This document shows positions 22,796 through 36,707 of a stretch of DNA of 64,000 nucleotides, piece by piece (within the stretch, counting starts at the first letter, position 1; each line of letters begins with the position of its first letter). A program made the translations under genes and the position numbers. The notes beneath the pieces are model-generated. The model had not been told where the DNA came from. It did no database searches and saw only the letters and a program-made list of their open reading frames with translations. This DNA comes from Pristionchus mayeri (Eukaryota; Nematoda; Chromadorea; Rhabditida; Neodiplogasteridae). The stretch covers positions 33,732,901 to 33,796,900 of the forward strand of contig BTRK01000006.1 of the NCBI GenBank assembly GCA_036245805.1. Direction: 5' to 3'.

Positions 22796-23389
22796 TTAAC
22801 AAATTACTTCACCTGTCCATATTTGATACACTTTATTTTTCGGTCAACTATAAGTTCAGAACCTAGCACTACTCACTTAAAGCAGTTCACAAATAAACAA
22901 TACAAAAATACAAATAGTAAAAATATAGAAATCAATAAAAACACAAAATAATGCGAAAATCCTGACTCGTGATGCGCTCCAACTCCAACCATCATACGGT
23001 AGTCTAGTGAGCCAAGGGGAAATTTTAAAAGTGACTGAATTTGTTAAAATTATTTTTTTATTATTTTCTTTTCATTTCTAAACGTTTCGCCATGGCCAAT
23101 TGTGTAGGCTCGTAGTGCATAAACATTTCTATGAAACCTCTTAAAAAGGGCAGCCGCGGTCCCTACAGTATGGAAACATATTTTTTATGTCAAAATGTAC
23201 GGTATATAGGATCACTACTCCTTCGTAGTTCTTATAAGAACTACGAAGAATTACACAAATATGCTGAAGTATTGTGAGGAAAGATGAGAGCAAGGATAAG
23301 GAAGGATGTGTATGATGGGGAAGTGATAAGAGGGGGGAGGGCATGACAGAGAACTATCGGATAATGCTGTCAAGGGACGGCTTGAATTG

Positions 23390-24003
23390 TTAAGCAGATC
23401 CGCGACGAATGGATCCGTGGCCCTCGATTTGTTCAGAAGCGAGGGTAGGCTTGTTTTCGAGAGACCTCGAAACGGGATGGTCATGCGGAGAAGGAGGCGA
23501 TGTTTCCTGCCATTGAAAATTATCATGAAAGGAAGACTGGAAGGAGTTTATCACCTGGATCTCCATCTTATCCGCAGTGTAGAGTGATCTGAGCGAAGAT
23601 TCGTAAGAAGCGGTAGCCGGAATGGGCATTCCCAGTTGCGTGTAGAGGTTTACCACATCGGGGTGGGTGGGATCGATTCGAAAATCGAAGTTGGGTTTGT
23701 CCTGCAAGAGTAGACTCGTTCTTTGGAAGGTGCAACTCACATCGTCGTCCATCAGATTCCCTTCAACAGGAGGAAGCTCTTCTTTCTTCTCGTCTTCCTG
23801 CAATGTTTCGACTCCATTCGTGGATTCTTCTATGTGATAACTCACCGCATGATCATTCAGACGGTAGGCAGAGGGCACACAGTCCCCGAGGAGACCGGGG
23901 TTCTGGAATATTTGGACTGCTTTCATCCAAAGTGGGAACTCACGAGTCGCATTCCTAATATTCTCTTCTTCTCCAACCATTCGACGATATCCTGGTTGTC
24001 CAT
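23390..24003 (-). CDS. Small acidic protein, unrecognised
   Basis: Five exons: 23944-24003, 23846-23902, 23741-23797, 23555-23701, 23390-23506. They give 145 residues. All introns are phase 0 and only 41-48 nt long, and nearly all have the donor GTGAGT. The product starts MDNQDIVEWLEKKRIL, has an acidic stretch (EDEKKEELPPVEGNLMDDD), a central block (FDFRIDPTHPDVVNLYTQLG) and a polar C-terminus. There is no signal peptide, membrane segment or motif I recognise. Introns 2-4 carry no in-frame stop, so unspliced RNA would stay open across them and read as one continuous frame. An upstream exon and an earlier start cannot be excluded. It lies between cct-7 and the P450 on the same strand. Confidence 0.6.
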
Positions 24004-24933
24004 GGGTGAAGAGTTCGAGGGGAGAAGAGTATACCTATAGTAATAGGAGGAGATGTGAATACCGGAAGGTAGAGGAAATGAGAATAAGCGAGTGATGCAA
24101 GTAGGCGGAATTGATGCCTCTCTAGTTGTGAAGTCGTGACGCGCGTATTAGGGCAAGATATCATGTGAGGAGAACCACGTCAAGGAAGGAATCAATCAAC
24201 ACCCAAGCCAGCTAACTTTCAATGGATTGGAATTAGATCAACTAATGTTGTATTGGCGACATGCATCTGAGCACCAGTGGTGGCGGTACTGTGCCCCCCC
24301 CCCCCCCCCCCCCGCCACCATTTTATCCGAGTCTAAGGATCTCTTTAATTTTTTGTGAGTATTATCAATTGCCGAGTTCTAAGAGTTCTAACGTGAAAAA
24401 ACGGATAGAGCAGCGTAGGCCCCCTAGGTAGAGACCAGAAGCCATGCTTGAAAACAAGGAAACTCAATGCGGAAGTATAGGGTGACTGAAATGTAAAATT
24501 AATTCAGGTGAAGAAGTGGCAGTAACAGAGAAAATACGTGTTGTTTCCGTACCCTTCCCTTGGTATACTGATATTGATTTTGACGCAATGAATGTGACGA
24601 GGAATGTGAAGAGCTTCGAAAACAGGAGACTTCATGACGAAACATTTCCTTGGGAGATGTCAACAGATTACTACGTCAACTACGTCATTCGTATAGTTCG
24701 AATCAAAACAACTCCAGCTTAGATATTTGTGATTCCCTACTCGCGATTATCAGAATTCGTAGCTGACATTGATTTTAAATGTAGCTAGAATTAAGTAGTT
24801 TCTCATTTTCACAGCAAATCGCTGCAACGAGTGACACTACTCGTGAAGAGAAGTCTCCAATCTATTACGTTTCAGAAGCAAAATGCATTTATTTACAATA
24901 TTATTTACATTACACAGTCTAAGAATACGCACA
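24004..24933. other. Intergenic, with a 20-base poly-C tract
   Basis: No supported gene. Bases 24294-24313 are an uninterrupted run of 20 C, the longest homopolymer in the window. A 68-codon open frame at 24516-24722 (+) has no recognisable features or splice partners and is not called. Confidence 0.6.
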
Positions 24934-28609
<3,676 letters not shown>

Positions 28610-30576
28610 GCTGAAGTGAGATTGAAGTGAGAGACAACTCGAGAATACCAAGCAGGAGTGTAGTAGAATGAGTGCGCATGTCCAGCCCTCATATTTATCT
28701 CGTTATCATTGTAGTCTCATCACGTTGCTATGCCCCCCCCCTCTCTCCATCTCCTCACTCCCTTTCTATCTGGCCGCGCTTGTTTTCACAGAGTAGTCTC
28801 AAGATCAAATCAAGAAGGGGATGGAGAGGTTCTACACGAATAATTTCGGCTAATGTGAATTTTATGGAGCTGCACACCGAAAATTCCTGCTTAGTTCATA
28901 GATTTCCAACAGAGGCAGGAAATTGTTATTAGTGACCGCAATGCAGTTGAGCCAATTGCTCGTATGAGGTATTTCCAGAGTCCAAAGTATCCCTCAAGAG
29001 AAGACAAATGTATTTCAAGATCTTCTCATTATCACACGTTGCATTGATGATAACTGGATATGTGTGAAATTTATAACGAAATATGGATAGCTTCCAATGA
29101 TTTGATCACGAAAAAATGCGATGGTCATCGTATAGTGGGAGAAATGAAATTGTTACTCTTCTACTACACTTCATTTGTAGCTTTTGATATCATCCAACTA
29201 GCGCATTATTCGATTCAATTACACTTTTCACGCTTCGATTTGTAGCATATCTTACACTGAGGGGTTTCTATCGATGCCAAGGCACTCACATCGCATTTCA
29301 AAACAACGTGTAGTCATTCAGCAGCAAATACTTTTGACCAGTCCTCGAAAGCCAAATGAAATAACGTAAAGAGTAACTCATTTTTTTCGATAGACACAAA
29401 ACTGTTGCTACACTCGTTCAAAGTATCGCTGGTTGCGAATCCCTTATACATAGAGACCACAAGCCACGCCCACTTTCGGGAATACCGAATTCTCTCAAAA
29501 TCCGCAAGAGCTCCGACAGTCGGAATTCTTGACCAAATTGGACGATCAAAAGCGATTTCAGTAGCTCTTGGGATCCTTCACAAATGACCACTGGAGCAGC
29601 TTAATTAGGCAACTCTAATTAGGTCAGCATACGCTAATTAAAACCAGAATAGGCGTAAAATGGGCCATTGTACTCGTGTACAGCTGCTCCACTCGTATTT
29701 TTCAGTTCACATCATTCAAATACATGACACAAAGTTAGAAAACAGATGGATCATTTTCCTGACTGTCGGAATGATTGAAAGATTTCATACAAAAATTTGC
29801 AAAAAAGTGCAAACCACTTGCATCCGGGCAGATTCCAACCTGCATGTTACGGGCATTAGAGGTAGAGCTCTACCACTACACCAATTGAACGACTTCCGGC
29901 TTGCTATCAAGAATGATACATTAACTTGCCCCCTTGCGATGTTTTCACGCTTTTTCACGCGCCGATTTCGAGCATTTTTCCATTGAGAGCGAGATTAAGG
30001 TTTTTAGATTATAATTCGGCGCAGGGTTAAGATATCGAGCTAAATCAAAAAGTATGGTCTTATTTATACCATTAGGGTTCCATTGGGCACACAAACTGTC
30101 TTGTGAGATGGTTTTGGCAGAATGCCTTGTGGTCTCTACTTATACATACTTATTTCTCAATGCAGCTCATTCCCAATTTAATTAGACATCTGTGTAGATT
30201 TCGGCTAACTTTTTATTAATTCATATCAATTTGCTCTTATTCCTTATCTCTCTTCTTCCCCTATCGATCTCAACTCCAGTCGGGTGGCGTCTCTCTTCTA
30301 CCGTATCTTCCCTCCATCGTCCCTCTGGCATTGCCTCTCCCTCAATGAATGCTGCAGTCCTAACTCTATTCATCCCTCCTCTGCCTCTTCCTGGACAGGT
30401 CATTCTCATCGTTGGAAGCACCCGACGAACTCCCATTCTTCAACTCCCTCCTTCATTCATCCACTCGCTCTTCATTCCAGTCGTCGACCACTGACCACTG
30501 TGAGTTCTCTCCCTAATCCTTTATTCAAATTATCATCTCTCAGAGTATATTGCAGAGTTCTTCCTTCCTCCTCACA
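28610..30576. other. Divergent intergenic region between P450 and the zinc-domain gene
   Basis: This separates two genes transcribed in opposite directions, so it should contain both promoters. It holds a C run near 28734, a degenerate tRNA-like sequence (29820-29892), and a CT-rich segment before 30577. A likely trans-splice or 5' intron acceptor (TATTGCAG, ending 30554) lies 22 bases before the ATG at 30577. No other gene seen. Confidence 0.5.
29820..29892 (-). pseudogene. tRNA-like pseudogene
   Basis: Read on the minus strand it has a good A box and D-arm (ATTGGTGTAGTGGTAGAGCT) and a T-arm-like stem TGCAGGTTGGAATCTGC. The invariant TTCGA is changed to TTGGA, and neither an acceptor stem nor an anticodon stem forms. 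It looks like a decayed tRNA gene or a tRNA-derived repeat. Confidence 0.4.
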
Positions 30577-33102
30577 ATGCCTTCCCATTCCTCATCTTCC
30601 CCTCTTCCTACCATCGAGATTAACGCCCAGTTCAGCAGGTATCCAGGAAATTGCTCAATAACACAATTTGTCGTGGGATCAATTATTATTATCCTGCTTG
30701 ATAATTGAATCTCATTATCATACTACGAGACTGTATTCTGCTATTTCGACGCTTTCACTGGTCAATATCCAGATTTGGGAATCCTCAGATGACTGGAACG
30801 TGGGGTCCTTTATGCATCTGTAATACGTCAATATTCACTAGTCACTCAGTCGGCTGGCAATTTTGAATGGGAAGTCATCAGCCGATGGCGTCTCTCTCCC
30901 ACGTGCAACTCATTCGTTCCCGTCTTCACTCGCATGACTCACCTCACTCCTCCCACTGGCATCCCTTGACCCATCTACTAATGTAAAGACGTGTACTTGA
31001 CAAAAGTTATAGCTGGCAGGTGGAAAATCGCACCCACCTCATCTCTCCTATGATGTCTTTGTGGTTTACCACAACGAAGGACTCTATCTGGTGGCCTATC
31101 GTATTCTCTTTTTAGTTTCGATGAGTTCCACAGTACTCTGAATGCTTGGATGGCTGCAAACTACCAGCCCTTTCGAGTCGCTTCTTCGGAGATGCTCAAG
31201 GATATCAACGGAGAGATGAATTCGACCTTCCGCTATCGCTACATTGTATACCACTGCATGCACTACGGAGAACCGAGGAAGAGAGGTACGGTAGAGGGAA
31301 GAAGGGGAGAAGGACCTCAATATGGTGCCATTCACATCCTCCTTTTGTCGCACAAAAGATATACAAAATGATACATTTAGTCAACATTGTTTGATTAGAT
31401 TGAACAATAAACTAAGGAAATAATCGATGGATTGCATTCAGGAGTAGGGAAACGGCCGAAGCAGAGTTACATGTCGTGTGGATGCACTGCTGCCATCAGA
31501 GTCAACTACTCCTACAATGAACAGAGACTCAAGATCACCACCATCAAGGTACGGTGGAATCACGATCGATTAGCTGCCGATGATCATTATCTCGATCGAT
31601 AATCAGTTCCTCTTTCAGCTCGATCATATCAACCACCAGATCTCTCCAGAAGCATTCGAAGATGACATGGGCAAATCGAAGTCGAAGACTGGAGGTAAGT
31701 TACTGTAATTACGCAGTGGAATCGAATAGAAGATGAAGTCTGCTTGGGATGACGTGTAGGGATGACACGGTCATTCTTATTTCGTCTATAACATCGTAGA
31801 ATGCATGCCGTGGAACTAATGAATCGATAAACTCTTTTAAGCGACTCCTAATCCTAAGAGGAAGTGCCCTCGACGGGCAGTTTCCGCCTCGTCCACTGGA
31901 GATTCAGAAGTGAGCACATCTCCAGAGGGAATGATGAAGGAGGAGAAGGACTCATCCTCATTCTCTTCCACTTCTCATTCTACCAATGAGACGACGATGA
32001 GTGCCCAAGCAACGGTGAGTCTTCTCCTCGCAGATCCTCGATTGATTTTTGATCTATACAGGGTCCGGTCGCTCCTTACGTCGATTCTACAGCTGACGAT
32101 GACGAGTACATCGATCCAGGGGTAGGTCAAAATTGTCTCTGTTTTTCGACTCTTCAGTCTAACTATATTAATTCATTGAAGATAAACGAGCAGTGGAAGC
32201 CGACTCCTTCTGCTGATCTGCCCGCTCCTGTTCCTCAATATCCCCCTTCCTCCTTCGTGCCACTCATGGTTAGTGTGTTACCGTACTCTCTTCAATCATT
32301 TACAATACTCACCCTACATTGCACCTATTCATTCTCTCTCAGATGCAGCCATATCTTTTCATGGGCAACATGATTCCGTACAACTACCCCTTGTACAACT
32401 TCACTCCTCAATTTCCTTCGGAGACTCCGATGGGATCTTCCAATGGCTGCTTCGCTCCTCCCTACAACCAGGTGAGCAATCACTCGTTCACAAGGGGACG
32501 TAGATCTCGAAAATATGTCTAATATTTGATATCTGCAGGTACCGACGCTCCTTCCTGTCCAACCATCCCCTGAAGAGAAGGAGAACTGCCAGATTAAGGT
32601 AGGTCAAGAAGTACCTCTGATAAGCTAGAGTACTCAACCAATATTCTTCATCCAGACGGAAGGTAGCTCCTCTCCTCAAGAGTTCACGACACTGCAGCCA
32701 ATGAAGGCAACGATCAACCAGGTTAATGCAGCATCGTACCTGTTCAATATTGATGGTTGATTTGAATAGAATATTGCGTACTCAAGGAAAAAATATTTTC
32801 AACTAAACAAACAAACAAAACTTTGGTTGAAGACCTCTCTTTTCCAGGAATTCCCACCAAATATCCAGCAGACGATTTCCGGTCTGCAGCAACAATTGAT
32901 GGGCGGAGATCCCATCCAAGTGAGTTTTCTTTGTCATATTTTATTGACTCCCTTCAAACTTTCACATAATTCTACTGATTCGATTATGCTTATGATTCGA
33001 ATACCCAGAATCAGATAATTGAGGGCTGATCTTTGATTTTTGCAGGCGGCATCTCGCCAGGCGGAACTCCAATCGCTTATATCGAAGTGGGGTAGCAATT
33101 GA
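30577..33102 (+). CDS. Nuclear protein with FLYWCH/FAR1-like zinc-binding domain
   Basis: Twelve exons: 30577-30638, 31116-31285, 31442-31548, 31619-31694, 31842-32014, 32062-32121, 32182-32268, 32343-32471, 32539-32598, 32656-32721, 32848-32919, 33046-33102. They give 372 residues with consistent phases. Residues about 21-135 hold a domain with RYRYIVYHCMHYGEPRKRG, then YMSCGCTAAIRV, then LDHINHQISPEAFE. The Cys/Cys/His/His spacing resembles the WRKY-GCM1 fold group (FLYWCH, FAR1, ZSWIM N-terminus), which binds DNA. A basic cluster (PKRKCPRR) could be a nuclear signal. The remainder is low-complexity Ser/Pro/Gln/Asn-rich (PAPVPQYPPSSF, IPYNYPLYNFTPQF), as in transcription-factor activation regions. 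The function is inferred from the fold; I cannot name a target. Confidence 0.75.
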
Positions 33103-33579
33103 GCTACGATGCCCCATCCTGCCAATCCTGTCAGACCCTACATAGAAATTATAACTTATACGTGTTGTATTTATGAAGGCTAGCTTTTCAAGCTTGCACA
33201 TTGTTCTACAATTATTTATTACGTGTTTGTAAATTCTTGATTATTACAAACTCAAATAAATTGCGTTATCCTGAACAAATATATTTAGCTCCAAGTCTGT
33301 ATGACGTATCTTATTCTCATCATAAAAGTCCCTTTTGGGCATTCGTGCATCTCATTTATTTATCTGGATACTTGTCTTCTCTTTCTTTCTAAACAGTGTC
33401 CACATGATCAAGTTACAAAATTCAAATTCAATAAGTTTTTTTTGTAACTGCAGTTAATAAAGAATGCAGGACAATATTAGATGATCGAGCAAAGTGTACA
33501 TACTGAAACAGAATATTCTCAAATTTAAAATATCTTCATTATTTCGCATATTGGTTACAATTTTCAAGTTTTTCAGCTT

Positions 33580-36391
33580 GATCTTTGATCTCTACTAGAT
33601 CATTTGGTTCTCGAGTATTCTCGGAGTGGCACAGTTGGGCATCTCATGGAAACTGCAGCTGGGGGAGACGATGGATGCAGCTGCTGCAGTGCTGCACGAA
33701 GAGAGACTGCTGCTGCTGATGGAAGGGCTGAGATGATTCAGATTAGAGCAGCACAGTACCATGGGGAAATATGCGATAAATTGCTTTTCCACTCACAACA
33801 TCTGGTGGAGTTGCTCTTCCTGTTGATGTTCATCCTCCTTCTTCTTCCTCTTCATCACTTCGTCGTACGAGGGAGGTCGTTCGGAACATGATGAGCTTGT
33901 CACTTCCACAGATTCCAAGATAGGACAGGCAGTGGGATCAGCACAAATTTCATGCAAATATTGATTGAACTGGCTACGGAAGGGTATTGTATTCTAGATA
34001 TCTGTATTCGAGAATCTTCATCAGATAATCACCTCATAACTAGGTGGCGGCACTTCGGGGCGCGACGATCCGGTAACTACAGTGTTTCGAAGTCGATCAA
34101 TCTGTAGATTAAAAGTAGATTGAATTGCCCCAATAAAATGTTCTTGAATTTACCTCCTGTTCCCTGTGTATCAAATCGATCTCTAGAATCGTTAATAATA
34201 AGACTGTAGCACAGAAGAGAAAGAACACAAGCTACAAGTAACAGAGTTCAATTGACACTTACATCAACAGAGCACAAAAAATGCTGCCGACTAATGTATT
34301 CTACCGTACCTCTCTCATCTTGAGCCAAGTTGTGATGTGCTTATGCTCGTTCACTTCTTTCACGAATGCGGGATAGAAGTCAGCGACGAATCGACCTGCG
34401 ATGGTCCTTGTTCGAGGAACTACGCGAATATTGAAACATACTGGAAGCCCGGGAATCCTCTTTGGGAATGATCATAACGTCCCCACATGCATATAATTCT
34501 ACCTTATCTCATCACATTCAATTACTCACACAATGCTCCACTCGAGTTGATGGGTGGTTCAGTGATTACTTCGATGTACACGAGACGAGCCGAGCTTTTG
34601 AGGACTTCGTAGCCCTGATGATCTTTGATCTTCAGTCCGTTCCCATGGTGATATTTGATCTCAGTGCTCACAATGGAGATGCAGAGGGGGGCGAACATCA
34701 GTGAATCCCTCCACTCAATGGCCATCCATCCAGAGAGTGAAACAACCAAGGGAGTCATCAGGAGGTATGCAAACACCGATGGAGACTCGTTTGCAGCTCA
34801 ATTAGTTAGGGATTTTATCACTTGACTAATTAGCTTACTTAAAAAGTAATTAAATCTACAAACTTTTAAAGTGGACCTCCAAGCTGATGATAACCATCAT
34901 GTAGCCAAGAATGAGCAGAGAGAGAAGTCTCGCCTATCAAGAATAACAAAAAAAGCAGTGAAGAAATAGAAAGAGATTACCATTGCGACCGCAATACTCC
35001 TCAATCAGTTCTCAATAATGAAGAATATCATAAAGCAAAATTGAGATCAAAAATTTTCGTGAAAATATCTCCATCCTTTCTGATCTTTATTATGCTAATA
35101 TTCTCTCGCCATCATTCAATCCATTTTTTCCCTTCAAATGTGCGTGCCACATTTTCATTATGAACTTCTTTGGTCTTAATTCTCGTACAGCGTATACCTT
35201 TGATATTTTTTATGTGTACCATCCAAAAACGTTGATTATAAAGGTATCTTTATCATTTCGCATATCGATTCGACTTCTCAAGTCTTTCTGCTTGATCTTT
35301 GATCTCTATTTGACCAATGGACTCGGTGCTTCGAAGTCTCCCTTCTCGAGCAGACTCGGAGTGGCACAGGAGGGCATCTCACGAAGACTACAACTGGAGG
35401 AGGAGAACGCTGTGTGGAGGGTCGATGCAGACAATGCAGTGCTGCTGATGCTGATGGACACTCTGCAGTAGATGGAGCATTAAAGTTCAATGATCGGGGA
35501 TCAGAAGATCAACCTCTGGATGGTCGTGTGCTCGTGATGATGATGGATGTGAGCTCCTTCCATCCTCCTCTTCATCACTTCTGCATAAGAGGGAGGCAGT
35601 TCGGAGTGGCACGAGGGAGTGGAGACAGAATAGACTTCCGGAATGATTGGACATGCATCTTTATCCGCGCACACCACCTACAACACAACATTATGGCATG
35701 TAAACTCCTCAGTGCCACAATTGACTGCGACCACTAAGCCTACGTGCGTGACTTGTTTCAAAAGGAGTTCATTTTTCGCCCACAGTAATGCACTTCTGAC
35801 TACAGTACCTCATAGCTGGGAGGAGGTAGATGAGGATGGGCTGCACCTACGACGCCCACGTTCTCATTCGGAAGCACGAATAGGTCATTCATCTGGTTAC
35901 CGTGGACACCCTGAAGGTGATCGATTATTGATTTTCCTCTCGTAGATTACCGTACTTCGTTTCTTTCGCGGTTGATGAGATCAATCTCGATCATCGTGAA
36001 GAAAAGAACGAGGGCACAATAGAGGAAGAAGAAGAACTAAGAGTTCATTTTGCATTTCATTCTTCATCTTCTCTACCATACCTCCCTCGATCGGAACCAC
36101 GTGAAAGTATGAGTACGAGCATTAACTTCCGCCACGAATGCAGGGTAGAAGTTACCGATCATCGTTACTGTACTCATTCCTAAGATTACGGTGTGTTCAA
36201 ATCTATGGCGAACTGACTGGAATCATTGGGATTCGTTGTTTGGTTCATACTCGAGACCATGTCGATGTAGATCAGTCGACCAGATGCCATGAAGATTTCG
36301 AATCCCTGAGTATGCATGATCTTTGATCAAATAGACACTTGATATTGTTCGCAGGATAGCGATTGTTTCCTGAATCGAGTGATCTTTGATC
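33580..36391. promoter_or_regulatory. Repeated GATCTTTGATC motif across the tandem pair
   Basis: Exact copies occur at 33580, 34620, 35294, 36318 and 36381. Two lie just past the stop codons of the two membrane-protein genes in matching context; three are in their third introns. Further exact copies lie at 40900 (just upstream of the innexin start) and 54107 (in the first exon of the 53-54 kb gene). Read on the minus strand it contains AGATCAAAG, the TCF/LEF core. Whether it is regulatory or a duplication relic is not known. Confidence 0.4.
33595..34983 (-). CDS. Four-helix membrane protein with PPSY tail, paralogue 1
   Basis: Nine exons: 34981-34983 (ATG alone), 34864-34933, 34672-34796, 34530-34614, 34310-34419, 34154-34231, 34033-34101, 33797-33969, 33595-33727. 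They give 281 residues. Hydrophobic segments: LLSLLILGYMMVIISL, FAYLLMTPLVVSLSGWMAI, a segment across SLMFAPLCISI, and LVFFLFCATVLLLTILEI. A cytosolic tail follows with PPPSYE and RPPSYDEVMKRKKK, then a Ser-rich end. PPxY motifs recruit WW-domain ubiquitin ligases; this layout resembles LAPTM/NDFIP-type trafficking proteins, but the sequence match is not clear, so function is open. The next gene upstream is a tandem paralogue with the same exon plan. The assignment of the ATG-only first exon rests on the conserved GCGGTCGC-ATG context in both copies. Confidence 0.8.
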
Positions 36392-36707
36392 TTCTGACCA
36401 TGGAGAGGAAGAGAGGGAGGAAGAGACACTTGTCCCTGCAGATAACGGCCATCCATCCATAGAAGGCCACGATGAGAGGATAGAGAAGAATCAGCGGATT
36501 GTCCTGATCGGCTGCAAAAATGAACATTTCATGATGAGACTTTCATCGGGGCAGGAAGACGATGGGAACTTTTTTCATTTGAAATTCGCACCTTTGAAGT
36601 GAATGGCGATGCACATGATGATCATCATGTAGAAAAGGATGAGTAGAGAGATGATTTTGATCTTCAAATGAGAACGGAGCATTGCAACATCAAGAAACTC
36701 GAACCAT
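35306..36707 (-). CDS. Four-helix membrane protein with PPSY tail, paralogue 2
   Basis: Nine exons: 36705-36707, 36592-36661, 36399-36511, 36218-36305, 36082-36179, 35956-36036, 35809-35910, 35514-35677, 35306-35462. They give 291 residues. Exon order, phases and the 70-nt second exon match paralogue 1. Shared residues include IKIISLLILFYMMIIM, YGWMAVICRD, GFEIFMASGRLIYI, NFYPAFVAEVN, the helix FFLYCALVLFFTMIEIDL, then LPPPSYE and LPPSYAEVMKRR with a His cluster (HHHH), and a Ser-rich end containing REMPSCATP. The tail motifs are PPSY, which fits WW-domain binding. An alternative start at 36682 would bypass the ATG-only exon. The pair arose by tandem duplication with strong divergence outside the helices and tail motifs. 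Function unknown. Confidence 0.8.

Larger units (their letters stand above)
21184..23389. other. Intergenic region upstream of cct-7
   Basis: It holds the probable cct-7 promoter next to 21183, a fold-back transposon (21510-21950), an AT-rich stretch, and a direct duplication (22489-22795). A CACACCA...TGGTGTG inverted pair occurs near 22257-22280. I see no gene. Confidence 0.5.

Noticed and set aside
24516..24722. 68-codon open frame between the P450 and the small acidic gene
   Set aside because: No recognisable motif and no in-phase exons on either side.
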